Of a DNA stretch of 64,000 nt, positions 15,521-24,386 are shown piece after piece (the first letter of the stretch is position 1; each line of letters starts with the position of its first letter). This stretch comes from Mesorhizobium sp. Pch-S (lineage in GTDB: Bacteria; Pseudomonadota; Alphaproteobacteria; Rhizobiales; Rhizobiaceae): the NCBI RefSeq assembly GCF_004136315.1, contig NZ_CP029562.1, positions 5,913,501-5,977,500 of the forward strand, written 5' to 3'. The translations under genes and the position numbers were made by a program. A model generated the notes under the pieces. That model searched no databases and had not been told where the DNA came from. It saw nothing but the letters and a program-made list of their open reading frames with translations.

Positions 15521-17170
15521 ACACCACCCTTCCCTCGAACCAGGTCGTCATGACCTTGATGTCGGCGATCTCGTCGGCAGGGATTTCAAGCACGTTGCGG
15601 TCGAGTTCGATGAAGTCGGCCGACTTGCCGACCTCGAGCGAGCCAATCGTCTCGCCGAGCCCGATGGCGCGTGCGGAATTGATGGTGAAGATCTCCAGCG
15701 CTGTGGCGACGTCGATCGCCTCTTCCGGCCACAGCGCCTCGCCGGCGAACTCACCGTTGGGATTCTGGCGCGTCACCAGGCCTTCGATACCGTTCCACGG
15801 ATCGGGATTGGGCATCACCGGCCAGTCGGAACCGCCTGCCAGCAGCGCGCCGGCGGCAAGCAGTTGCTTGTTCGGCCAGAGCGCAAGGCGCGCTCCACGC
15901 CCATCGCCTGCTTGTGACCTTCCAGGAAGCTGGTCGGATACCAGAGGAACGGCGAAAGGTCGGCAGCGACGCCGAGTTCGGCAAAACGCGGGATGTCGCT
16001 GGGTGCGATATAGCTGGCATGCGCGATATGGTGGATCAGCCTGGTCGGGCCGTTGAAAGAGCGCACGACATCGATGGCATCGAGCGCCTGTGAGACGGCG
16101 GCGTCGCCGGCGCAGTGAATCTTCACCGCAAGCCCGAGCTTCTCGCATTTGCCGACCCAGCGGATGAGATCCGGCACCGTGACGATGGTCGAGCCGCGAA
16201 AGCAGCAGCCGAGGATCGGATCGGCGACATAGGGTTCATGAAAGGCGGCCGTCTTGGCACCCGGAACGCCGTCCAGGAAGACCTTGACGAAATCCGGCTT
16301 GGCGTGAGCGCTGCGATACTGCTCCTTCAGCGCGATCAGCTCATCGCCTGCGATGCCGAACATGAAGGAAGGCTCAACCGCCGGCATGGCGGAGACGGAC
16401 CAGGCCGTCAGCTCGCCGCGGTCGTCCAGCCCTTTGAGCGCCGCCAGGATCGGCTGCATGGCGGCCGCGTCCAGGAACGCCGTCACGCCGTAGGAGTTCA
16501 GCGTGGAGATGGATTGCGCCATCGCAGCCCTGTCCATTTCCTCGGTGTAGTAGCCGGAATTGGCGATCACGCTTTCAACCAGACCCGAAGCAGATTCGAT
16601 CATCAGGCCGGTCGGCGCACCCGTCGCAGGGTCGCGGCCGATGGAACCCTGATCGGGATCAGGCGTGTCCCTGGTAATGCCAGCCAGTCGCATCGCTTCC
16701 GAATTGACCCAGCGGTTGTGATAGCTGTCGTCACGCAGCATCACCGGACGGCCCTGCGCGGCGGCGTCCAGTTTGGCGAGCGCTTCCAGACTGTTCAATT
16801 TGGCGTGCAGGTCGCTACCCCACTGGCCGCCGATGATCCAGCTGCCCGGCTTCGTCGAAGCTGCCTTTTCGCGCACCTTCTCGACAATGGTCTCGAAGCT
16901 CGAGGTCGAGGCGTAACGCAGCTCGAACAGTTCCGCCTGGCCGCCCATCATCAGATGGGCGTGGACGTCGACGACGCCCGGCATCAGCATCGCGCCCTTC
17001 AGGTCGACGGAGCGCGTGCTGCTTCCGGTAAACGGTGCGACGCTTGCCGCATCACCGACCGCCACGATGCGCCCACCCTTCACCGCCAGATGCGATGCCC
17101 AGGGCTGCTTGCGGTTCATCGTGTAGATGCGGCCGTTGCCGAGAACCAGATCGGCACTTTTGTCAGGCAT
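15507..17170 (-). pseudogene. YtcJ-like amidohydrolase, frameshifted
   Basis: Two frames together give one amidohydrolase-3 (YtcJ-like) enzyme of about 550 residues. The first frame runs from ATG 17170 (GGAGG 7 bases upstream) and contains the metal motif VDVHAHL and much of the barrel. It loses homology near 15880-15900 after QAMGVERAL. The continuation, LWPNKQLLAAGALLAGGSDW through the C-terminal VGKSADFIELD, is in another frame and ends at 15507. The downstream part still overlaps the CobW gene normally. A one-base deletion (or two-base insertion) explains it; no slippery site is visible. It is either a recent pseudogene or a sequencing error. Confidence 0.85.
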
Positions 17171-17219
17171 TCCATTTCCTCCACCCAATTCACCCGGCCG
17201 CCATACGACCGTACACTTC

Positions 17220-17993
17220 TCACACCGCCCGGTTATGGGTCGGTGCGCGCCCTCCTCCGTCGGCGACCAGCACCGCGCCCGTCACGAAGGATGCCTCGTC
17301 GGAAGCCAGAAACAGGCAGCACGACGCGATCTCGGCAGGGTCGGCGATCCGTCGCAGGGCAATACGACTTGTCAGTGCCGCGAATTCCTGTTCCGGCGTC
17401 GAGCCGTTGGCGGTTGCGGCAACCTCCATCTCCTCCTCGCTCATCGGCGTGCGTACCCAGCCCGGCGCCAGCGCATTGGCGCGAATGCCGTCCGGTCCGT
17501 GCGCATACGCAAGCGAACGGGTGTAGGAGACCAATGCCGCCTTGCTCGCCGAATAGGCGGCATTCTGGGCGCTGGCGTTGAAGGCGCCGACCGAGGCGAT
17601 GTTGACGACGGAACCGCCCTTCTTCTTCAACAGCGGCAGCGCTGCGCGGCAGACCATCATCGTGCCGGTGACGTTGACGCCAAAGGTCTTTTCCCAGACC
17701 TCGTTGGACACGGTTTCCGGCTCGTCCGGGATCAGCAATCCGGCGGCGTTGACGAGGATGTCGACCTGACCGCTGCAGGCATCGATGGCGCGTGCCACAT
17801 CAGCGTTGTCCGTGATGTCGCCATGTACGGCCTTGCCCCGGCTGGCCTTGGCGGCATCGTCGAGAGCCTCGCCTCCGAGGCCAAACAGTATGATTTCAGC
17901 GCCCTCTCTGCCGAAGAGTTCGGCCGTCGCCCGTCCCATGCCGGTGGCAGCCCCGGTGATCAGCGCCTTGCGCCCCTGCAGACGTCCGCTCAC
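17220..17993 (-). CDS. short-chain dehydrogenase/reductase
   Basis: The 257-residue classical SDR has the cofactor motif TGAATGMG (about 14-21), NAAG, the catalytic Ser in IASVGAF, and YSASK. It probably oxidises or reduces a hydroxyl/keto group with NAD(P). Its start overlaps the stop of the next SDR gene upstream by 4 bases (ATGA), and the amidohydrolase follows 49 bp later, so it is part of the same catabolic operon. Substrate unknown. Confidence 0.9.
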   Translation of the reverse strand: MSGRLQGRKALITGAATGMGRATAELFGREGAEIILFGLGGEALDDAAKASRGKAVHGDITDNADVARAIDACSGQVDILVNAAGLLIPDEPETVSNEVWEKTFGVNVTGTMMVCRAALPLLKKKGGSVVNIASVGAFNASAQNAAYSASKAALVSYTRSLAYAHGPDGIRANALAPGWVRTPMSEEEMEVAATANGSTPEQEFAALTSRIALRRIADPAEIASCCLFLASDEASFVTGAVLVADGGGRAPTHNRAV

Positions 17994-18787
17994 GACAGCC
18001 CCCAGTGCTTTTCGACCGCGTAGCCGGTTTCTGGCAGCGTCGACCCACCATCGACGACGATGGTCTGGCCCGTGGTGTATCTGGCCTCGGCAGACGCCAG
18101 ATAGAGCATGGCGTAGGCGATATCGTCGGCCTCGCCGTAGCGTCCGACGGGGATGAACTGGCTGAGCCTGTCTGCCACTTCCGGCCGACTCATAGACCCG
18201 CGATCCTTGGTGATGAAGCCGGGCTCGACGCCATTCACGGTGATGCCGTCGCGCGCATATTCGAAGGCGGCACCCCGGATGAAGGCATTCACACCGGCCT
18301 TGGCCGCCGAATAATGCGCCCCGCCGGCCATGGCGACCCGTGCCGACACCGACGACGTCACCAGGATCCGGCCGAAGCCTTGCCTGCGCATGATGGGTGC
18401 TGCCGCCTGTGTCAGCCAGAAACAGGCCTTGAGGTTCAACGACAGCGCCTGTTCGAGCTTGTCTTCGTCGAGTTCATCGATCGAAGCCCAGGGACAGCCT
18501 CCCGCATTGTGTACGACGATGTCGAGCCGGCCCGCACCTGAGGCGGCATTGCCGACGACCTCGTGCAACTCCGAGCGCCCGAGACCGGGCAGCGGCATGG
18601 CGCGAGCCGACAGGTTTCGGGTGGCAAGTCCGGCCACCAGCGCTTCCGCAACATCGAGGGTACGGTTGGCGATGACCACCGAGGCTCCAGCCTCGGCGAA
18701 ACGCGTGGCGATCGCGGCCCCGATGCCGCGTCCGCCGCCTGTTACCAGGGCAACCCGTCCGGTCAGATCGAAGCCCGGCGTGCCCAT
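17990..18787 (-). CDS. short-chain dehydrogenase/reductase
   Basis: The 265-residue classical SDR has TGGGRGIG (about 16-23), NAG in VVHNAGG, catalytic Ser in TSSVSAR, and YSAAK. It ends with the family motif TTGQTIVVDGG. It lies 3 bp after the aminotransferase gene and overlaps the next SDR. Two adjacent SDRs suggest two oxidation steps or two stereoisomers in one pathway. Substrate not predictable. Confidence 0.9.
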   Translation of the reverse strand: MGTPGFDLTGRVALVTGGGRGIGAAIATRFAEAGASVVIANRTLDVAEALVAGLATRNLSARAMPLPGLGRSELHEVVGNAASGAGRLDIVVHNAGGCPWASIDELDEDKLEQALSLNLKACFWLTQAAAPIMRRQGFGRILVTSSVSARVAMAGGAHYSAAKAGVNAFIRGAAFEYARDGITVNGVEPGFITKDRGSMSRPEVADRLSQFIPVGRYGEADDIAYAMLYLASAEARYTTGQTIVVDGGSTLPETGYAVEKHWGLS

Positions 18788-18790
18788 CGC

Positions 18791-20185
18791 TCAGGACACT
18801 CCCGCATCAGCGAGAAGATCGACGAAACGCCCGAACACTTCCGTATGGCGGTCGACCTGTTCGGCCGTCGTTTCCGGGCACATCAGGAACATGGTGTGGA
18901 ACGGCGTCACCAATATGCCTTCGTTCATGTAATAGGCATGCAGCAATGTCTCGAGATCGCCGCGCCGGCTGGCAATGACCTCGGCACCGTCGCGTGGCGG
19001 CTTCGGCATGAACATGATCTCGGCGCGCGCGCCGATCTGGGTGACGTGCCAGGGCAAGTCGCGGGCCTTGATGATATCGCGCGCCCCTGCGGCAAGCCGG
19101 GTTGCATTGGCGGTCATCAGCTCGAAATTCGCAGGTGTAAGGACCTCTTCCAACACCGCGCGCATGGTGGCTACGGTCAGCGCGTTGCCGGCCAGCGTGC
19201 CACCGATACCGAGATGAGCGGACTGCCGCACACGCGGATTGACCTTGGGCACGATCGCCCAAAGCCGTTCGGCGATCTCCTGCGACACGCCGAAAATGCC
19301 GGCAGGGATACCGCCGGCGATAGCCTTGCCGGCAACAAGAACATCCGGCTCCAGACCGTGCTGGCTTGTATAACCGCCCGGGCCGTTCGAGATGGTATGC
19401 GTCTCGTCGATGATCAGTACGGTACCGGTGCGCCGCGTAATGTCGCGCAGTGCCTTGTGAAAACCATCGGCGACCGGGATCATGCCGAAATTGGTCATCA
19501 GCGGTTCGGTGAGGACACAGGCGACGTCGCCGGCCGATAGCGCCTGCTCCAACGCCTCGACATCATTGAACTCGACCACCCGCGACACCGTGGAATGGTC
19601 TACGCCGTTGGGATGGATCATGTTGCGCAGGCCGACGCGACCGTCGCGGATTTCGACATGCGCTTCCTCGACGCCACCATGATAACAGCCGGAGAAGACA
19701 AGCACCTTTGGCCGACCCGTGATCATCCGGGCGATGCGGATGGCACCACGATTGGCGTCGGTGGCCGACGTGGTCAGTGTCCAGTAAGGCAGGCCGAAGC
19801 GGCGGGTCAGCTCGGCGCCGACCCAGAGGCTGTCTTCAGTCGGCAGCATCATGGTGGTGCCGTTCTGCAATTGGCGAAGTGCCGCGCGCGTCACCGCTTC
19901 CGGAGCATGACCGCACATACCGCCGGTATCGCCGAGCGCGAAGTCGACATAGTCCTGACCGTCGATATCGCGGATGTGCGCGCCCTTGGCCTGCGCCGCA
20001 TAGACCGGAAAACCGCCTGCCCACCGCCGCATCCAGTGCGATGGACCGCCATAGAGAAAGTGCCGTTGTCCTTCTTCCCAGGCTTCGGCCGAACGAGGAT
20101 GGGTAAGCCGGAAGCGCTCCTGCTCCTGGTCGAGCAATTCCGCGATGGTCGCGGTGTTGCGGTCAGATCGTGCGGCAAGCGTCAA
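18791..20185 (-). CDS. class III PLP-dependent aminotransferase (glutamate-1-semialdehyde aminomutase-like)
   Basis: The 464-residue fold-type I aminotransferase has the PLP-phosphate region TTSATDANRGAIRIAR, Asp in LIIDETH and the Schiff-base Lys in VLVAGKAIAGG (Lys287 from this start). Members of this subgroup are named glutamate-1-semialdehyde aminomutase-like or aspartate aminotransferase family and act on omega- or beta-amino groups. TTG 20185 is chosen because GGGAGA stands 9 bases before it. ATG 20221 and ATG 20236 are possible in the same frame but lack a ribosome site and would start against the palindrome at 20238. It is the first gene of the operon. The choice of start is uncertain. 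Confidence 0.85.
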   Translation of the reverse strand: MTLAARSDRNTATIAELLDQEQERFRLTHPRSAEAWEEGQRHFLYGGPSHWMRRWAGGFPVYAAQAKGAHIRDIDGQDYVDFALGDTGGMCGHAPEAVTRAALRQLQNGTTMMLPTEDSLWVGAELTRRFGLPYWTLTTSATDANRGAIRIARMITGRPKVLVFSGCYHGGVEEAHVEIRDGRVGLRNMIHPNGVDHSTVSRVVEFNDVEALEQALSAGDVACVLTEPLMTNFGMIPVADGFHKALRDITRRTGTVLIIDETHTISNGPGGYTSQHGLEPDVLVAGKAIAGGIPAGIFGVSQEIAERLWAIVPKVNPRVRQSAHLGIGGTLAGNALTVATMRAVLEEVLTPANFELMTANATRLAAGARDIIKARDLPWHVTQIGARAEIMFMPKPPRDGAEVIASRRGDLETLLHAYYMNEGILVTPFHTMFLMCPETTAEQVDRHTEVFGRFVDLLADAGVS

Positions 20186-20229
20186 GCTGTGAAATCTCCC
20201 TGTACATGCCCCCACAGGCATGGCTACAA

Positions 20230-20278
20230 TTTGCATCGGTTCATTATTTGAACCATCGTTTTATTTGTTGTATGCAAA
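20230..20278. promoter_or_regulatory. nested palindromes, candidate IclR operator
   Basis: GGTTCA (20238-20243), five A/T bases, TGAACC (20249-20254) make a perfect 6+6 palindrome. It is flanked by the outer pair TTTGCAT (20230-20236) and ATGCAAA (20272-20278). The site lies between the divergent aminotransferase and IclR genes, as expected for the operator of this regulator. Confidence 0.5.
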
Positions 20279-20342
20279 CTGCAGGCTCGATAGCCCGCTG
20301 TCAAGTTAATTCACACGCTAAGTATCGTTTTAGAAGCTGATC

Positions 20343-21116
20343 ATGAGTACCGTGCGCAAGGCTGTGTCGCTGTTGGAACTGTTCACGCTGGAGGAGCCGG
20401 AAATCGGCCTTTCCGATCTGGCCAGAAAGGCCGACCTTGACAAGGCGACAGCGCGACGCCTGCTGGTGGCGCTGGCCGAACATCGGCTGGTCGAACAGGA
20501 ACCGGCAAGCCGCCGCTATCGCCTCGGCGCCGGCCTGACCCGGCTCGCCCGCATCCGCGACGCGCAACTGCCGCTGACGCGCGTCGCCGTGCCGATCCTG
20601 CGGGAGCTGTCACAGCGAACCGGCGAGACTGTCCATCTTTCGGAATACAGTGCCGGTGCCCTGCTCACCATCCATGTCGAGCTCTCGGCGAAGGCCAACC
20701 GCGTCAACGTCAATGTCGGCCAGATCCTGCCATTGCACGGTACCGCGTCGGGCATTGCGCTGCTCGCCTTCGCACGCAGCGACGTGCGTCGCCACTGCCT
20801 GGAAACGCCGCTTGTCGCTTTCACCCCTCACACCATGACGGATGCGGAGAAGGTAAGGCAGGCCGTGCAACTGGCCGCCGGGCGCGGTTATTCGCGCAGC
20901 GCGCAAGGTTATGAAGAAGGTGTGCACTCGGTGGCCGCGCCGATCCTTGGTTCCGATGGCTATCCGATTGGTACGGTGGCAATCGCATCGCCAGTTTCGC
21001 GTGCGGATGATTCCGTGGCTGCGGCCCAGGGTGCGATGGTGATGGAAGCGACACGGCTGATCACGTTGCGGCTGATTGGCGAAGACGTCGAACCTGCGGG
21101 CCGGATGCTGGGCTGA
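20343..21116 (+). CDS. IclR family transcriptional regulator
   Basis: The 257-residue protein has an N-terminal winged helix (about 3-65, LSDLARKADLDKATARRLLV) and a C-terminal IclR effector domain (about 75-245, with LPLHGTASGIALLAF and YSRSAQGYEEGVHSVAAPIL). IclR proteins bind small metabolites and control adjacent catabolic operons. It diverges from the aminotransferase-led operon across about 107-157 bp with a palindrome, so it probably regulates that operon and itself. Confidence 0.92.
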   Translation: MSTVRKAVSLLELFTLEEPEIGLSDLARKADLDKATARRLLVALAEHRLVEQEPASRRYRLGAGLTRLARIRDAQLPLTRVAVPILRELSQRTGETVHLSEYSAGALLTIHVELSAKANRVNVNVGQILPLHGTASGIALLAFARSDVRRHCLETPLVAFTPHTMTDAEKVRQAVQLAAGRGYSRSAQGYEEGVHSVAAPILGSDGYPIGTVAIASPVSRADDSVAAAQGAMVMEATRLITLRLIGEDVEPAGRMLG

Positions 21117-21370
21117 CCGCTCAAGCAAGCGTCGTCGCCAGCATCCGAACCATTCCTCCGGCTGTGTTTTCCCACGCTCGCGGACCGATGAGAACAAGGT
21201 GAGAAGCAAGCGCTGATTTCGCTTGACCGACTTGCTTGCGACGGCTTGCATGAACGTTGCGAAAAGAATGATTAGCGTGTTAAGTTCCGTTTCAAAATAT
21301 GTCACGCCACTTGCCTGGCGTCGTCATGCAAACCCGCACCAAGACGGGAAGCGCCACCGAGGAGGAACCC
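21117..21370. other. non-coding stretch between IclR and AraC genes
   Basis: Both flanking genes are on the plus strand. The stretch has no credible small gene. It should carry the promoter of the AraC gene. Repeated CTTGC/TTGCGA words cluster at about 21230-21262, but nothing is firm enough to name. Confidence 0.4.
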
Positions 21371-22318
21371 ATGCAGCATGCCGCCCGACATGTCAGCATC
21401 GCCGACGGCGAAGCTTTCCTGTCCACGTCCCGTATCCTGTTCGGTCCGATCACCCAGCGTTTCGCGCGCGGCTCGGTCGAATCGATCCCCAAGCTGCTTT
21501 CGGTCAATCTCGGCCCATGCCGGCTGTCCGAAATTCGTGCAAAGGCGCATGTCGTGGTCAACGACCGTGCCCATTGGCGCAGTTTCGATCCCGATGCCAT
21601 CAAGATCCTGGTGCAGGTCGCAGGGCGCAGCCACTTCGAACAGCAATCCGTGGCCGTCGATCTCAACCCGCGCTCGGCGATCATCTACGACCCGGTGCGC
21701 AGCTATTCCCTGCAAAACCTGACCGGTGTCGACCAGCTCATCCTGCAGGTGCCGCGTTCCACCTTCAGCGACGACACGCTGGCGCGGCTGGCGGCTCCCC
21801 TGCCCCTGCCCGGCGATGATGACAGTCTGACGCACATCGTGTCCGGGCTGATGCGCATGGCGATCGACGATGGCCGCAGGCTGGACGAAGCCAATTGCCG
21901 GCGCGTTGGTGAAAGCCTGATCCAGCTCGTGAACGGGCTGATCTGCTCCAAGCCTCAGCCTGTCGACCAGCGTCGTTCGCCATTGGAAGCGTTGCGCGAG
22001 CGCATCGTCGCCTATATCGACGCCAACCTGTCGCGCAGCGACCTCTCCGCCGACGAGATCGCCCGCCACATGGGCTGCTCACGCCGTTATCTGCATCGTG
22101 CTTTCGAAAGCGAGGACATCACGCTGGAGCGTTTTGTGTGGGACCGCAGGCTGGAGCGCAGCCGCGAGGCACTGATGGCGGGAAACGGCGCCTCGATCTC
22201 CGAGATCGCCTTTGCCTGCGGCTTCAACTCAAGTGCCCACTTCTCGCGCGCATTCAAGGCAAAATACGAAGTCTCGCCGCGCGAATTGCGCGACACCGTG
22301 CTCGACCGGCTGCACTGA
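21371..22318 (+). CDS. AraC family transcriptional regulator
   Basis: The 315-residue protein has an N-terminal AraC_binding_2-like sensing domain (about 20-190) and a C-terminal double helix-turn-helix (about 210-310). Key elements are LSADEIARHMGCSRRYLHRA and ISEIAFACGFNSSAHFSRAF. ATG 21371 is chosen because GGAGGA ends 5 bases upstream; the in-frame ATG at 21299 lacks a ribosome site. The gene converges on the second liv operon. AraC proteins with this sensing domain often control oxidation of amines or alcohols, so control of that operon or of the dehydrogenases at 29439 is plausible. Confidence 0.9.
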   Translation: MQHAARHVSIADGEAFLSTSRILFGPITQRFARGSVESIPKLLSVNLGPCRLSEIRAKAHVVVNDRAHWRSFDPDAIKILVQVAGRSHFEQQSVAVDLNPRSAIIYDPVRSYSLQNLTGVDQLILQVPRSTFSDDTLARLAAPLPLPGDDDSLTHIVSGLMRMAIDDGRRLDEANCRRVGESLIQLVNGLICSKPQPVDQRRSPLEALRERIVAYIDANLSRSDLSADEIARHMGCSRRYLHRAFESEDITLERFVWDRRLERSREALMAGNGASISEIAFACGFNSSAHFSRAFKAKYEVSPRELRDTVLDRLH

Positions 22319-22324
22319 CGTGCT

Positions 22325-22349
22325 TTGCCTTCCCGGTTAGGGAAGGCAA
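22325..22349 (+). terminator. terminator of the AraC gene
   Basis: TTGCCTTCCC (22325-22334) and GGGAAGGCAA (22340-22349) form a perfect 10-bp stem with a 5-base loop, beginning 6 bases after the AraC stop. No T-run follows. Confidence 0.65.
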
Positions 22350-22435
22350 TTGCATCCATAGCTCCACCGACGCACTGTCACAGCAGAACCAGCGCGGGAC
22401 CGGGTGAACGCCTCGCATTCCATATGCCGTCAAAC

Positions 22436-22472
22436 GATCAGAGCGGCTCTCGTTCGGTGAGCCGCTCTGATC
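22436..22472. terminator. bidirectional terminator after livM
   Basis: GATCAGAGCGGCTC (22436-22449) and GAGCCGCTCTGATC (22459-22472) make a perfect 14-bp stem with a 9-base loop. TGGTTTTG follows on the plus strand and GTTTGA on the minus strand. It lies between the convergent AraC gene and the second liv operon. Confidence 0.85.
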
Positions 22473-22515
22473 TGGTTTTGCCATTGTTGCGGCCGGAAAA
22501 CAGCGACGCCCTGCT

Positions 22516-23499
22516 CTAGTTGCGCGCCATCGACATCGGCAGAATCTTCCGCACCAGTCCCTTCGGCAGGAACAGCATTGCCAGGATGATGGTGAGTCCC
22601 GAGATGATGGGGTGATAATCCGGCACGAAAATGCGGGCGATGTCGAAGACGGCATACATGATGAAGGCACCGATGATCGGCCCGAGTACGGTGCCTGTCC
22701 CGCCCACCACGGTCATCATCAGCGGCAGCAGCATCCAGTCTAGGTTGAAGACGGAATCCGGCCCGACATGGAAAATGTAGTAACTGTAGAGGCTTCCCGC
22801 GATGCCGGCGATGAAGGCGCTGCCTGCGAAGGCAGCAACCTTGACCTTCAGCGTGTTGATGCCATTGGCCGATGCCGCCATTTCGTCGTCGCGGACAGCG
22901 ATGAGTGCGAGGCCGTAACGTGACCGCATCAGCCAACCAACCGCAAGCGCCGTTCCAACGGTAAGCCCGAGCCCAACATAGTAGTGCGGCATCAGCGTCT
23001 CGAAGGTGCTGGAGGGCGTCACAAGACCGAACGCACCACCGGTGAAGTCGCCGCCGTTGACGAAGATCACCTTGAGGATTTCGCCAAAACCCAGAGTGCC
23101 AAGAGCAAAATAGTCGCCCCGCAGCTTGGAAAGCAGCGGCAGGCCAATCAGCGCAGCCGCCAGCGCGGCGACCAGCCCGCTCAGCACCATGGTCACGGGA
23201 TCGAAATAGTAGATGCGAGGGAATGTTTCGTAGAGCGAACCCCACAGATAGTTACCGCTCCACAGGATGGCCGTTGTGTAGGCGCCGAGCCCGAAAAAGG
23301 CGTGCGAACCAAGGCTGATCTGCCCGCCGAAGCCGGCAACGAGATTCCAGCCCTGAGCCATCACCGCGTAGACGAAGACGAAGAACAGGAACGAAAACAG
23401 GTAGCTGTCCAGCGCTCCAGGCCAGAACGGCACAAGAGCAAGAATGACTGTGAGGAGCGCTGCCGCCCATTTCCACGAAACATTAGCCATGGCGGTCAT
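22516..23499 (-). CDS. livM: branched-chain amino acid/amide ABC permease (LivM type)
   Basis: The 327-residue polytopic LivM permease has about ten hydrophobic segments and family elements LVAGFGGQISLGSHAFFGLG and LIAVRDDEMAASANGINTLK. It is the last gene of the second liv operon. Its ATG overlaps the livH stop (ATGA). With LivH, LivF, LivG and the binding protein at 25974 it forms a complete importer with unfused subunits, unlike the first operon. Confidence 0.93.
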   Translation of the reverse strand: MTAMANVSWKWAAALLTVILALVPFWPGALDSYLFSFLFFVFVYAVMAQGWNLVAGFGGQISLGSHAFFGLGAYTTAILWSGNYLWGSLYETFPRIYYFDPVTMVLSGLVAALAAALIGLPLLSKLRGDYFALGTLGFGEILKVIFVNGGDFTGGAFGLVTPSSTFETLMPHYYVGLGLTVGTALAVGWLMRSRYGLALIAVRDDEMAASANGINTLKVKVAAFAGSAFIAGIAGSLYSYYIFHVGPDSVFNLDWMLLPLMMTVVGGTGTVLGPIIGAFIMYAVFDIARIFVPDYHPIISGLTIILAMLFLPKGLVRKILPMSMARN

Positions 23500-24386
23500 G
23501 CCTTCTTGTAGGGCCGGCTGAACAACCCTTCCGGCTTGAACATCAAGACAGCCAGGAAGACGCCGTAGGCGATGGCGTTGGTCCAGCCACCGGAGATGAA
23601 GAACTGCGTGTAAGCCTCGATGAGGCCAAGGATAATGCCGCCGGCCAGTGCGCCTGCGACATTGCCGATGCCGCCGAGCGCCAGCGCCACCAGCGCCTTG
23701 AGGCTGAAGATGAAGCCGGCGAATGGATTGAAGGGAAAGGTGGTCGCCACTGCAACGCCTGCAGCGCCTGCCAGTGCGATGCCAATCGCGAAGGCGATCG
23801 CATTTACTTTATGCGGGCTGATGCCCATCAGCGTCGCCGCTGTCATGTCCTCCGATGCCGCACGCACCGCCTTGCCGACCAGTGTCTTGCGCAGGAACAG
23901 CACCACCAGCGCGGTACCTGCAAGCGCGATCAGGAAGCCCATGGAGCGGGTGAAGGAGGCACGCACGCCGAGCAGTTCGATGCCGCTCGCGGTGTAGCTG
24001 GTGACCACGGCAGCGGTGTTGCCGCCCCATATGACGGTCATCAGGTTCTGAACCAGGAACATGACGCCAACGGCAATCAACAGCGAGATGTTACGGTCTT
24101 CCTCGGCCGCTGCCTTGCGAAAGAGTCCCTGATAGATCAGCCAGCCGGCCGCCATACCGACCGGCACCATGATGAGCAGCGACAGGAACGGGTCGATGCC
24201 GAGGTGCTGGAACAGGGCACGCACCAGATAGGCGGCCAGGATGATCATGGCACCCTGTGCCAGGAAGATCAGCCGCATGGTGCCGAATATCAGGCTCAGG
24301 CCGACGGCGGCGACGCCATACATGGCTCCGCCGAGCGCGCCGTTGATCGAAAGCTGCAGCAGTATCTCCGGCGATGGCAAGGTCAT
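23496..24386 (-). CDS. livH: branched-chain amino acid/amide ABC permease (LivH type)
   Basis: The 296-residue LivH permease has about eight membrane helices, starting with LQLSINGALGGAMYGVAAVG and containing AASEDMTAATLMGISPHKVN. It shares one base with the livF stop (TAATG) and overlaps livM by 4, so translation is coupled through the transporter genes. Confidence 0.93.
   Translation of the reverse strand: MTLPSPEILLQLSINGALGGAMYGVAAVGLSLIFGTMRLIFLAQGAMIILAAYLVRALFQHLGIDPFLSLLIMVPVGMAAGWLIYQGLFRKAAAEEDRNISLLIAVGVMFLVQNLMTVIWGGNTAAVVTSYTASGIELLGVRASFTRSMGFLIALAGTALVVLFLRKTLVGKAVRAASEDMTAATLMGISPHKVNAIAFAIGIALAGAAGVAVATTFPFNPFAGFIFSLKALVALALGGIGNVAGALAGGIILGLIEAYTQFFISGGWTNAIAYGVFLAVLMFKPEGLFSRPYKKA

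Noticed and set aside
16115..17581. 488-codon plus-strand frame
   Set aside because: It lies opposite the amidohydrolase and SDR genes and has antisense composition without domains.
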